Both the position numbers and the translations under genes were made by a program. Positions 1-10,579 of a stretch of DNA of 64,000 nt are shown piece by piece (the stretch's first letter is position 1; each line of letters starts with the position of its first letter). This DNA is from Hygrocybe punicea (lineage: Eukaryota; Basidiomycota; Agaricomycetes; Agaricales; Hygrophoraceae): positions 5,704,001-5,768,000 of the forward strand of contig OY744468.1 in the NCBI GenBank assembly GCA_963556145.1. The letters are read 5' to 3'. The notes below the pieces were generated by a model that was given only the letters and a program-made list of their open reading frames with translations, had not been told where the DNA came from and searched no databases.

Positions 1-35
1 AAGTCTCCGTGCGATACAGATCCTGAGCCACTGGA

Positions 36-521
36 TTGCATGTACAACGCCTGGCTTTGTGTGGAATTGCTACATTTAGCAAACAACAGGAACAACAATG
101 GAAAGAACTTTGGACACACTCCCCATGTTATGCGCAATTCACATCTATAGACCCCGATCTCCCCATCACCAAATTTTTAAAAACAATAACTAACTTGGCT
201 CGCCCCCAGACAAGCCTACCCATACCATTATGCATGGCCCATCTCCCCCTTACTGCCTACCTGCACAAGGTCAAAAGGTCTGACACTGACCTATGCCCCA
301 AATGTGAACAAGCATCAGAAACCATTCATCACTTCCTCTTTGATGGTCCACTCTACCAAAGACCACAACATGCCCTCACGAATACACTCAGGACTCATGC
401 CACCTCTCTAACCCATCTCCTAAATCACCATAAAGGGATCAAAGAGGTAATCATATTCATGCGATGCACAGGCCAACTAAAGGACCTACTCGGTGACCTC
501 CACTCCCCTCATAAAAACTAG
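36..521 (+). pseudogene. 3' end of a LINE (Tad1-like) ORF2, RNase H/zinc-knuckle tail
   Basis: The 161-residue frame is open at the window edge, so only the C-terminal end of a longer protein is visible. Near residue 86 it has LCPKCEQASETIHHFL followed by FDGPLY. This is the C-x2-C...H layout of the terminal zinc knuckle of fungal non-LTR retrotransposon polyproteins, which usually ends in a Cys-Pro-x-Tyr box. Here that Cys is Gly, so the knuckle lacks its last ligand. In a full element, reverse transcriptase and RNase H domains would lie upstream, outside the window. The sequence after the stop could be the element's 3' UTR, later split by the insertion at 783. The assignment to the Tad1 clade is inference; the LINE-tail call is fairly firm. 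Confidence 0.65.
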
Positions 522-774
522 CTAATAGAAACCCACAGCGCACACCTTCCTTTATGAAACTAAACAATCTGCTCGTCCACATCGAGATCACCACCGCCCA
601 CCATGCAACCGATACACCGCTACTCCCCGCCATCTAAGTTCCCGATCTTGCCCTAATTCCTTTGCCCACACAACAGCTCCACTTCACCATAGCACCCCAC
701 CTCGCTTGACAATACATCCCACTCCCTGCCCCACCCCACGGCTCCATCTCCATTGTGCATGTCTGTCTTGATGG
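522..774. other. Possible LINE 3' UTR, no gene
   Basis: This stretch is C-rich with no convincing coding frame. It lies between the LINE stop codon and the target-site copy of the hAT-like insertion, and is probably LINE 3' untranslated sequence. I see no poly-A tail. Confidence 0.3.
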
Positions 775-907
775 CTGAGAACTAGTGTTGCCATAGTTCG
801 GTTCCGAACCTAGCTGAACCCGGTTCAAACCCCAAACCAAACCCTAGGTTCAGTCTAAGTTCAGCCAAGTGCTGAACCGGACCGCGGGTTCAGTTCTGGG
901 TTTTGAG

Positions 908-1874
908 TAGGGTGTAGCACGGGTGACCCGCAGGTCGCCAGGCCGGACACCGTACCCGTACCCACAGACACCGTACCTGTGACGGGTGCGGGTCTGCATT
1001 ACCCGCAGTCGGACGCAGGTGTGGTGGTTGCCCGTGTGGCCATGTGGGTAGTGTCGACGACAGCAGCAGCAAGCTCCTTGAACCCACAAATGAAACGTAC
1101 ACATCAATTGATGCGACGGTTCACATTTGTGGGGCCGGGCTGGGCTGGTTCCATCGTCTTGTGTCACTGCCATCCTCCCCGCTCCACCACTGTCGTCATC
1201 GCCTTGCTGCTGCCAGTTGGCAGTGGAAGTCGTTTCACGGGCCATATACCTTGCAAACAACGTCTGCGCATCAGTTGATGCGCCAGCCCGTTTTCGCGAG
1301 GTGATTAGTTTGAGGTCTGTGGGGGTGCTCACGGCATGTTCTGGGGTGCCGTTGGGGTATGGGGCACCTGTGGGGCCATTTGCAGCATGTTTTGGGGCAT
1401 GTAGGGGCCGTGGGGCGTCTCTGGAGGCCATTGCGAGGCTTCTTGGGGTGTAATTGAGGTGCAGGGGGCTGGCATTCGTGTACACGTGTCGTTTTGGGTG
1501 TGGTTGATGAGTTCTGGGCTGTCCCTGGGTGGGAGTGGGGATGAGAAAGTGTGGTGCACGTACCTGAGCCGGCGGTAGGTGGGCGCACCACCCTCCCGAC
1601 CTCGCTCTCCATCATTGTTTTTGCTGTGTGTGGTGGCGATGTGGGAGTTGTCGTTTGTGTAGTTACATTTCCTAAGTCAAAAAACATGTCAATAAATATA
1701 GATTAGTTGAATAAAAACATACCAGAAGGGTCTCTTGAAGACCCGTCAAAACCCGTCAACCCGCGGTGCGGGTACACGGTTCTGCATGGGTTGCCTAATT
1801 TGGACACCGTACCCGTACCCGATCAACCCGCAGCCCAAAAACTGCGGGTTTACCCGAACCCATGCTATACCCTA
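908..1874. mobile_element. Nested non-autonomous hAT-like element (family B), 967 bp
   Basis: The ends are TAGGGTGTAGCACGGGT (left) and the complement of TAGGGTATAGCATGGGT (right). The exact 8-bp duplication gttttgag lies at 900-907 and 1875-1882. Subterminal sequence is rich in CGGGT/ACCCG. It holds two TCAATTGA-type palindromes (1102-1113 and 1268-1281) and a TTCGCGAGGTG box near 1293. It has no transposase, and the G/T-rich interior gives only accidental open frames. Confidence 0.9.
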
Positions 1875-2239
1875 GTTTTGAGGCCTGCCGGATTTCCTGA
1901 ACGGCTCCAAACCGCGTCCAAACCGCAAACGCGGATAATTTTAAGGTATTTATTTCATTTGTTTTTCATATTTCTTTACTTACTATTTTGTGTTAAACAG
2001 TATCATGTGACCATTGTAGCTTTCATGCAACATGGTCACGGCAACATCAATGCGGGTTGAACACAACATTGCACATTGACAATGTTGTGTTCATCAAGGT
2101 AAGTTTCAATATTTTCTTAACTTTACTAATGTTATTTGCGACGGGCAACTCCACTGTGACCACATCGTGACCACACCCAATGATCTTGGCACAAGATGGA
2201 TGCCAACGCCAATGCAATGCCAGCGGATGCGGGACAGCT

Positions 2240-2525
2240 GCAACACCACCACCACCACCACCACCACCACCACCACCACCAGCGGCGGCAATGGAAATGG
2301 AAATGGCTACGGCAATGGCAACCAGGCAATGACGACGGCATGGCCAGCAGCAGCAGCAGCAGCAGCAACTGCAATGGCAGCAACGGCAACGGCCAGCAAC
2401 AGCAGCAGCAACTGCAATGACAGCAGCAGCAGCACCGGCAGCAACAGCATTGGCAGCAGCAGCAGCAGCACCGGCAGCAACAGCAATGGCAACAGCAGCA
2501 GCAGTGCCGGCAATGCCAGGCAGGG
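2240..2525. repeat. CAC and CAG/CAA simple repeats inside family A element
   Basis: A pure CAC run of about 40 bp is followed by about 180 bp of interrupted CAG/CAA/GCA triplets. All six frames read as homopolymeric Ala, Gln, Ser, Thr, His or Leu, so the open frames here are repeat artefacts. Confidence 0.9.
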
Positions 2526-2845
2526 ACCACGGGACAAGACTCCCCATCCCTCCACATCCCTTGGGGACACCGGAGGGCTCCCCTGCACCCATCTACCTCA
2601 CGATATGCAGTGCCATATCCATTGATACGTGCCTGCCATTCGCGAGGAGAACGGAGCTCATGGGAGCCCACCTCGGTCTGGGTTTCAGACCGCATGTGAA
2701 CCCAGACCAAACGCGGCAAGATGGTTCGATGCCGTCCAGGTCCAGGTTTTGCCATGCCCCAAACCGGACCCAAAGTTCAGTTTGCGGTTCCGCCAAAAAG
2801 GGTCAGAACTGGACCGAACTGAACTTCGGCAACACTACTGAGAAC

Positions 2846-4225
2846 TTAACTGGTCCAGACCTACACATACCAGATCGAAATGATGGCACCCATCAGGCAA
2901 CCACAGGCTAGGTGATTGAAACAGCATGGGAAATGCTGGGACCATGGGGGACTTAATTCGTCGTGGTTGCACTCACAGGCCAAATAGGTCACAGGCAAAC
3001 CTCATAGTAATAGTACATTCATATTTCCACTTCCACCTTATCTGTAGTGTCCAACATAGGGTATATCTCTGCAGAACAATACAATTGACAAAGAAAAAAG
3101 AAAAGAAAAAGCAATCCAGTGACTCAGGATCTGTATCCCACGATGAATCGCAGCAGTTCCACACAAATCCAGGCCATTTACATGCGATCCACTCAATCAG
3201 GATCACTATCCCAAGAACATTCACAGCAATTCCACAGAAATCCAGGCCATACACATGCAATCCAGTGGCTCAGTTGAGGCTTAGTATTGGATGATGTAGA
3301 AATTGATATCTCGGTCGACCCTGATTCTCATACTTTCCTTTATATCCCCCATTCTCCTACTCTCCTTTCTATTCCTCCCTCTCTTCCATTCTTATTCCCT
3401 CTCCTCACATTCCTTTCCTTTCATACTTCACCATTTCTTCAGTACAGTCCCTTTATACATATTATATAGTACGTATATAGTGTTCCCTGTACATACATAC
3501 AAACAAGTTGAGTTTGGGTTCTGACCCCATAGACAAAGGACTTGCCAAAACACCATTGGCACCTACAAAGGCCACGTTTACTACAACAAAGATTTGCAGC
3601 AATCCCACACAGATCCAAGCCATTCACATCCAATCCTGTGGCTCAGGATCACTATCCCACGAAGAATTGCAGCAATTCCACAGAAATCCAGGCAATTCAC
3701 AGGCAATCCTGTGGCTCAAGTAATCACCTCATTTATTTTGACTGACTTTGTCTTGGTCAACTACTGGACCAGTACTAGTCAAATACCAGTCAAGTACTGG
3801 GCAACTACTGGTTAATGTATTTGGGACTCTACAAATACTAAATGCGAGATTGCCTTTCAAATTTTATGAATTCAAATTCAAATTTCAAATATTTTATTGA
3901 CTTTGAGAGACTTGAAAGACTCAAACGCATTAGATATCTGGAAAGCTTCAAAATTCAGATTTGGAGTTTCCTGAATATGATACCAAATCCAAAATGTGAG
4001 TGTTTGAGAAATTGAGATTTGCTTTATGATTCCAGATTCTTCACAAGATATGAAACATTTGGATTCTACATATGACCTTTTGATTGTTATTTCTAATTCT
4101 TAAAAGGCGTGGAGAAATATGATTTTCAGTAATGTATTTAGATATCTATTTCACATGGCCCAAATTCAGGGTTTTGTTTTGTATGGGTAATTTATTTGTG
4201 TCACCCCCAAAGGCCTTTTTGCACC
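2846..4225. other. Gene-free stretch with a dispersed minisatellite
   Basis: No coding region is supported. Four copies of a roughly 73-bp unit beginning near TCAGGATC and containing CAGCAATTCCACA occur in two pairs, about 3116-3270 and 3586-3720. A pyrimidine-rich tract (3330-3440) lies between them. A short array built on CTGG/ACTAGT elements spans 3765-3812. From 3840 to 4225 the sequence is AT-rich with nothing recognised. Confidence 0.6.
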
Positions 4226-4227
4226 TA

Positions 4228-5213
4228 GTGATACAAATCCCAAACAGACGCATCCCAAATGGCCTCCATCTATGCTGACTTCACAGCCTGTTGCGATATG
4301 ATCTACACTCATACCAGTACGAACGGGGATTGCCCCCCTTTTTCATAACTCACACGTCTCTGGACCTTTGCTTGTCTCAGGACCGTTTCAAAAGTCTCAT
4401 CATATTTTTATCCCTCTCTTTCTCTTTTATACTCGGGGTTCTGGCAGGGTCTTTGCAAACAACCTTGTTCCCCCCAAGTAAGCCTCTCCAGCTTTTAAGA
4501 ACTTTTGTGCCTCATTTTTTCCTTTACAGACTTCAGTTGTCTCTTCATCCACCCTTCCCTCCACACCCTTTCTTCTGTACTTGTCTTGGGACAACGTGTT
4601 GTTTTCTTTCTCTTGGACTCCTTGACATGGACTCTTATGTACATCTTGAACAATTAGTTATGGTTCTGCCCCATTCTCGCAGTCTGTATTTTTCAACAAA
4701 ATACATTTCTTTCAGGGACCTCGCCGCTGTTTTCNNNNNNNNNNNNNNNNNNNNNNNNNNNNNNNNNNNNNNNNNNNNNNNNNNNNNNNNNNNNNNNNNN
4801 NNNNNNNNNNNNNNNNNNNNNNNNNNNNNNNNNNNNNNNNNNNNNNNNNNNNNNNNNNNNNNNNNNNNNNNNNNNNNNNNNNNNNNNNNNNNNNNNNNNN
4901 NNNNNNNNNNNNNNNNNNNNNNNNNNNNNNNNNNAAAAGTTCTTAAAAGCTGGAGAGGCTTACTTGGGGGGAACAAGGTTGTTTGCAAAGACCCTGCCAG
5001 AACCCCGAGTATAAAAGAGAAAGAGAGGGATAAAAATATGATGAGACTTTTGAAACGGTCCTGAGACAAGCAAAGGTCCAGAGACGTGTGAGTTATGAAA
5101 AAGGGGGGCAATCCCCGTTCGTACTGGTATGAGTGTAGATCATATCGCAACAGGCTGTGAAGTCAGCATAGATGGAGGTGGATTGGGACATGTCCATTTG
5201 GGATTTGTATGAT
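4228..5213. mobile_element. Large foldback (inverted-repeat) element containing an assembly gap
   Basis: The left arm 4228-4505 is the reverse complement of the right arm 4935-5213. Outer ends are GTGATACAAATCCCAAA and the complement of ATCATACAAATCCCAAA. TA dinucleotides flank it at 4226-4227 and 5214-5215, consistent with a Tc1/mariner-type foldback, although a 2-bp TA match is weak evidence. The unmatched left part (4506-4734) should continue into the gap. Open frames reading MRYDLHSYQ on both strands are the palindrome read twice, not genes. Confidence 0.65.
4735..4934. other. Assembly gap of 200 N
   Basis: There are exactly 200 N, probably a placeholder size, at the centre of the large palindrome. 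Assemblers commonly break at hairpins of this kind. Confidence 0.98.
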
Positions 5214-5246
5214 TAGACTTTAGTAAACAATAAATTTTAAATTCAA

Positions 5247-5458
5247 CTAATCAATCACCTTCAGTTGTCTGACATGTTGAGATGAAAGTTGAGGTGAATT
5301 AGCCAAAAAGGGCGGCCTCATCCTGAAAACAGCAACGAGGTCCCCGAAAAATGTATTTTGTTGAAAAATACAGATAGCGAGAACAGATTTGCCCCTTTCT
5401 GGCTAATTCACCTCAACTTTTATCTCAACACATCAAACAACTGAAGGTGATTGATTAG
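5247..5458. repeat. Foldback repeat, arms of about 65 bp
   Basis: The left arm starts CTAATCAATCACCTTCAGTTG and pairs with a right arm ending CAACTGAAGGTGATTGATTAG. The loop (about 5321-5385) is an inverted partial copy of the left-of-gap sequence at 4666-4734, so the two foldbacks share loop DNA. I could not define a TSD. Confidence 0.75.
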
Positions 5459-5501
5459 AACTATTTGCATTGTTATCTCACTTGTGAAAATATTGTAGAA
5501 A

Positions 5502-5914
5502 ATAATGTTATCCAAATGCAGTATTCATAGAGAAATAGTGCATACAGAAAATACAATTATTTAGGCCTTTATTGTTTTCATTATTGTGTGCATGTATTCA
5601 GAAAAAAGAAAAAGACTCAAATATTTAGGATTTCTGGCTGGATATCAGTGGATCTTATTGTTAGGCAGATCTTCAAGATATTTGGTCTTGAGATAATTCA
5701 GGCACAAGCCAGGTCCCGATTATCTAGAGACCAAATAGTCTAAAATTCTGCCCTCACAATAAAAGCCACAGATATCGGTCTAGAAATCCTAAATATTTGA
5801 ATCATTTTCTCTTTTCTGAATACATGTTCACAATAATGAAAACAATAAAGGACTAAATAATTGTAATTTCTGTATGCACTATTTCTGTATGAATACCACT
5901 TTTAGATAATATTA
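5502..5914. repeat. Foldback repeat, arms of about 140 bp
   Basis: The left arm (about 5502-5640) and right arm (about 5767-5914) are imperfect reverse complements. Matching blocks include ATTCAGAAAA/TTTTCTGAAT, CAATAAAGG/CCTTTATTG and AAATATTTAGGATTTCT with its complement. It is AT-rich and non-coding, probably a MITE-like element. Confidence 0.75.
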
Positions 5915-5930
5915 TGGCTCCCTTTACTGA

Positions 5931-6018
5931 TATTATACTGGTCTTCTATGTATATTATACTGGTCTTCTATGTATATTATACTGGTCTTCTATGTATATT
6001 ATACCGGTCTTCTATGTA
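5931..6018. repeat. 22-bp tandem repeat, 4 copies
   Basis: The unit TATTATACTGGTCTTCTATG plus TA is repeated four times; the last copy has one T-to-C change (TATACCGG). A degenerate piece recurs near 7040-7070. Confidence 0.92.
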
Positions 6019-7729
6019 TGGGTGAATGCAAGGATATACTGTTATGGGTCAGGAATTGGGCCACCCTCACTAGTGGGCCATTCTGCAATTTTCTCTTGAA
6101 CCAAAGCATTTGCAATGAGGATCCTATGTTCCAAGGATGTCTCTGTGGTAGGCAAATCCCTACTCAAAAGCTGGACCAGAAGCATGTGACAGCCATTTCC
6201 AAAAATGTGCCCGAGCAACCAAATCTGCCTCAAAATGGTAATTTTCTTATTTAGCATACTGTGCTGATTTCAAGGGTTGTTGGACATGACAGGGCTACTG
6301 AAAAATCCTGAAAATATTTGTGAAACTTGACCATGTATGTCACAGTATATACTACCAAAACCATAGTGATTCTGTCAGTAATGGCCTGTAAAATTGCTCA
6401 GTGGCCCATTTCTGGGGTATTTGTACATTTGTGGCCCATGTGGGAAATCCACCAACTGGACCAAATCAAGTGGCATTTATAGACTTTCCACCATTCATAC
6501 AGTGATTTGAGGTACTTGTCTGTGGTTTGACATATGCAAACAATCTGAATGGTCAATATATTCTCATCCAGAGCCCTTCTACACTTAGGTGGCCCACTTC
6601 CTGAACTCTGACAGTACCATTGGTGTAAACATAGATTTTCAAGGATTTTGCTTTCACTGCCTCAGATTTGAAATAATCATGTTTTTTTTGTTAGGATCAT
6701 CAACATTAGATTGACCACCACTAGGATCCTCCATTTTTTAGCTGAATTTAGCACTTTATTCTGGTATAATTCTGTATGCAAGGGGTCAAGGATGCACCAA
6801 ATCCATAAACACTTGGAGTTATGGATACATGTATGTAAATCTGTATCCTTGGCATTTGATACAAAGAATTAATGCATCTTAGAATGTTAATGTAACCGAA
6901 AACATCAAGGATCCTGGAAGGGATAGACATAATATTCTCGACCATATAAAAAAATTCACAATTATCTCAAATCTGAGACTGTAAAAGCAAAATCCTTGAA
7001 AATCCATGTTTTCTCCAAGGATATATCCTTGCATTTGCCTATCTATGTATATTGTACCAGTTATCTATGTATATATACAAATCTGTGATATGAAATTGTT
7101 GCAGATTTAATTCAGCAATCCATTGGGAACACCACTAGGGTGCTCTGTGGAGAAAGAGTCCATTCAAGTTGGGGGGTAATATGTGTTAATGTGGGAAATT
7201 AGTCTGAGTTTGGCTTCTATTTTCATGTGATGATGGCATCAATTATCAAGTTGTTTGGTCATGTTTCCATGTCTGATATGGATTATGAGACTCCTTCTGG
7301 CCATCTCATAACTGTACTGTGATCATTCTGCACTTTATGTGCCTCTATAGTCTCTTTTATTGCCATCTATCTTTTCTCTGCTCTGCCCACAATTGTAATC
7401 TATTGATACATAGACTTATGGCCTTGAAGTCTTCAACATTGTCTAAATCCACTCTACTGGTCACAAATCCAACTGTCCATGATTGTCTGTATGAGAAATT
7501 TGCAAGTTTTTAACCATCCAAATTTCATCCAAGTATAAAACAATAGTGCTGGTCATGAATGAATTACAAGTGTACTGGCAATAGTTCAAATTTGGTGGAG
7601 ACATGTAGGACATTCATAACAGTACCAATGTGTCTGGATCATTTCATCCACAAAGACTGGACCAAGCAACTGTCTCCAATCATCTGGAGCTGCCTCTTTC
7701 TCAGCCCATTCATGAGCCTTCTCAATCTT
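6019..7729. other. Gene-free AT-rich stretch with one foldback
   Basis: No coding frame is convincing on either strand. Inverted arms at about 6628-6680 and 6958-7011 (core GATTTTCAAGGATTTTGCTTT and its complement) form a foldback of roughly 380 bp. Nothing was recognised from 7012 to 7729. Confidence 0.55.
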
Positions 7730-7936
7730 TCATCCACCACCAGCCACATGCCAGTCCTTCTGCTGATCCTGACCTTGACCATTTGAACCCCTGAAAATTG
7801 GTACACTCTGTGTCAAATGATCCAAATCATTCAGCTCTTGAAGTGTTACCTCAATAGGCCCTGTGAGGCAACCTTCATGAAGCCATTCTTCACAGTAAAT
7901 GCAAAACCATTGGAGATCCTTGCTTGGGCTGTACAC
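7730..7936 (-). pseudogene. PHD-finger-like relic
   Basis: A minus-strand frame contains WFCIYCEEWLHEGCL, the C-x2-C-x4-H-x2-C half of a PHD-type zinc finger. The aligned frame continues downstream with ERLRRLMNGL before stops. No catalytic domain accompanies it. Similar fingers close the large transposase protein of the 42-48 kb region, so this may be the tail of a related, otherwise lost element. That link is inference. It could also be a fragment of a host PHD gene. Confidence 0.35.
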
Positions 7937-8308
7937 TTTCTTGCAACAACCTTGCTGAATCCTCTGAGCAGCAAGCCCTTCAGTTGATAACAGCTTCCAC
8001 TCTCAGATTTAGGCACTCACCATCACCTCAAGATTATGACTCCATTATGGCTCCATTCACAGTAAGTAATATTGATACAATAGTGGGCAGATACATACCT
8101 AATTTCCATTACAAATAAACTGCTGCTGCTGGGATCTTATGAGGAATGAGGGCAGCATAGCTGGAAAGTGTGTCAGCAGTGATGAATAACATGACAGGAG
8201 AATACATACCTGGTTCCCATCTTGAACAAATGGCTCAGGGTGGCAGAAGTCGCAGCCACTGTGTCCTCTGGGGTGTGTGCACAGGTGATGGATAAAATTC
8301 AGTCGTAA

Positions 8309-10363
8309 TCATACATCATCCATGTCTACACTCATAGCTACTGCTGGTAATTCATCATCTTCTGTCATAGCTGCAGCCCCATCTAAGTTTCCTTCCATCA
8401 TGCATGCAAGTTTTTTGTTGAACGTTGCAAGGCTTGATGACACAAGTTTCTGTTCGCCGGACTTGATAAGATTGATGATGGCCTTCTGTCAATTGTTCCC
8501 ACTTCGCCCTGGATGATACTTGTCAAGGCCGAGCTCGTGAACCTTGTTGGCGACTATCCAAACGAGACACGATGTATCTGGCATAGTATGTGTTTTTCCT
8601 TCGTAAATCCCACCAAGTGCCAATGACATCTGTTTCTTGACATGCTGGAGATAAATGACAGCGCCGGAAATGTCGCCCAACGGTCCCAGTTGGCATGAAC
8701 ACCCTTTGCCGACTCATCGATAGTTGTTGCCCGAAGAGGATATTGCTGGGTCTTGTGTCCAGGAGGAAGTTGACGTCGGGGTATAGGTTGCAGGGCAGGA
8801 TCACGTGCATAGTTTTTGAATGAATTGCAGTACTTGCAGAGGATTTGGGCGATGATGACTGAGAATTGGTGGTTGAGTATCTTGACCTGTTCGAAGCTAA
8901 GACAGAGGTCCCGGTTTGACAGTCCCTTGAAGTCTTTGAATTGACTAGCAATTGGCGCGAGAACAAGGTCCTGAGGGCTTGCGTTATGGAGCACATACAG
9001 AATTCCAAATGTTCCAGACCGGACTTTTGCGGGGGTTGATGAACCACGCTGTTCAACAAAGTTTGATGTGCTGATATTGATGTTGTCATAGCAGAACATG
9101 TGCGGGAGTGTGGCCGCTCGCTTTGCCAAAGATATGCAGTGTTGACTGAGATGTGATAGAAGTTTTGTGATGCTGTCATAGGATATCGTCAGGCTGCAGC
9201 GGAAAAGTGTGTCGATCATTTTTTTTGAGGACCCAGTACTCCATAGAAACAGGCTGAATACACCTTGAAACTTGAGGCATCGGTTCGAGCGCTGATATGC
9301 AAGCTGGGAAATCATAATATCACAAGCCTGATGTGTTTGAGCAACCAGCAGGAAAAGAAAGCGAATTGTGACAAACAGTCTGGGGACTTTTCTTCTTATT
9401 CTTTCGTTTTGCATCTTCCGTTTGGGCAGCAGTTTCGAGGATTTGCAGCAGCGTTGGACAACACTGTGTTGCAAGCCCAAGGGTCGTCTCGAGTTTCCAG
9501 TTTGAAATCATCTCTGGAGTGAGATGTTGTACACTCGGAAGAGAGAGTTCTTTGACGACTTGATCCATTTCGGAGGAGACCACTGAGCAGAGTAAGTCGA
9601 CAGCATGGGGGCGCATCCAGTCCGAGATAACATTGTGGCCTTTCAGGTGTGCAAAGATCCTGTCAAGAAGAAGTCCTATTTTCTGAGAGCTTCGAGAGAA
9701 CCATTTTGATCGATAGATCTCGTAGACGTCCTGTTCTGGGTCAAGGAGATCTAGAAGAAAATCAAGCGGTGTCCGGTGAGCACTATCGAGCATTGTCAAG
9801 ATTTTTTTCTTGCAGTCCTTCCAAGAGTCTCGAGGTGAAGCAGTACCATGTATCGTATTGTATGTAAACATTCTGCCAGCGGGTGCCGGAAGAGTCAGCA
9901 CATTTTCTTTGGCAGAAGAAGTCGGCTCGAGAAGCATAGGCAGCGATGCATCGTCCATTTGTATTGGAGACAAGTCGTTGTCCAGAAAGAGGCTGTCATC
10001 TCCAGGAAACAAGATCGAGTCACCTAGGAGGTCCTTTGGTGTCTCTAGAATTGATGACTGCTCTGACTCGGATGGTGGACTGTGAGTCGTCGTGGTGTTC
10101 ACTCTGAGAGCTTGTTGGCTTGATGGATCCCAGGCTCAAAACACAGGAGAAGGTGTTCAATTGCTGCTCATCAAGAATGGACTGGCCAGCAAGTCTTCAT
10201 AAGTCTTTCTAGCAGGCGTTTGTCCGGTCACTGTGTTCACACCAGGTGTTCCAAAGTTCAAGATTTGTTCGGCATTGTGGATTTTCTTGTTCTGTTTCTT
10301 CTTAGGAGCATCTGGGTGAACAGATATGAAGGGGTCGTTCAGGTGGATGGAGGAGTTTTTCAT
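8309..10363 (-). pseudogene. DUF6589-like protein gene, decayed 3' half
   Basis: The start is ATG at 10363 (MKNSSIHLNDPF), followed by a short first exon to about 10160 and a second long exon from about 10102. A clear 49-nt intron at 9328-9376 restores the phase (...KKSPQT / ACDIMISQ...). Exon 3 carries HMFCYDNINISTSNFVEQR, PAKVRSGTFG and DPALQPIPRRQLPPGH, which I associate with the DUF6589 family of agaricomycetes. That family is multicopy and probably transposon-derived, with no proven function. Near 8680 the frame shifts to GDISGAVIYLQHV, and a TGA follows RSGNN at about 8489. Matching sequence continues to a stop at 8309. I read the 3' part as shortened by deletion, frameshift and nonsense. 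The join between exons 1 and 2 is unresolved. Confidence 0.6.
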
Positions 10364-10379
10364 GTTGCACGATCAAAAA

Positions 10380-10575
10380 GCTGTATATTGTGCAATCGAC
10401 ATGCTTGATTTTCAGTTCACGTGATGAGCTCCCTTTTTTAGTTTGACCTAATATGGTAGGTGCTACGGTACATAGAGATTTACACTCAGATCGACCAGGC
10501 TCTCTAACGAGGGTTTCCCGTTATAGTCAGAGAGCTGGTCACGAGGCTAGACCATTGTGGCAACCTAAACCACGG
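10380..10575 (-). promoter_or_regulatory. Upstream module with CArG box and hairpin, DUF6589-like gene
   Basis: On the coding strand, CCATATTAGG (10447-10456, a perfect CC-A/T6-GG CArG box) lies about 90 nt before the ATG. It is preceded by a stem of CTCTCTGACTATAA and CCCTCGTTAGAGAG type. The same order, with an identical box, precedes the helicase at 25899. Binding by a MADS-box factor is inference from the consensus only. Confidence 0.45.
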
Positions 10576-10579
10576 CTAG

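Larger units (their letters stand above)
783..2837. mobile_element. Non-autonomous hAT-like element (family A), 2055 bp
   Basis: The ends are inverted: TAGTGTTGCCATAGTTCGGT on the left, and the complement of TAGTGTTGCCGAAGTTCAG on the right. The element is flanked by an exact 8-bp duplication ctgagaac at 775-782 and 2838-2845, as expected for hAT transposition. It has no transposase. The interior carries CAC/CAG-rich simple repeats and a second complete hAT-like insertion (908-1874). Removing that insertion leaves about 1.08 kb, close to the 978-bp sister copy at 22316-23293, which has the opposite orientation. Subterminal GGTTC/GAACC repeats are frequent. Confidence 0.9.

Noticed and set aside
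2047..2911. Overlapping frames of 60-213 codons made of poly-Ala, poly-Gln, poly-Ser or Cys
   Set aside because: They come from CAC/CAG simple repeats within a non-autonomous hAT-like element. The same pattern recurs at 11064-11541, 21087-22168 and 22312-23048.
4291..5150. Long open frames on both strands starting MRYDLHSYQYERGLPP
   Set aside because: The same sequence is read twice from the two arms of a palindrome and continues through an N gap. There is no domain and no support as a gene.
8310..9179. Alternative frame through the DUF6589-like 3' half (PACQETDVIGTWWDL...)
   Set aside because: The frame with GDISGAVIYLQHV and VWIVANKVHELGLDKYHPG continues naturally into QKAIINLIKSGEQKL, so I preferred a frameshift over this reading.
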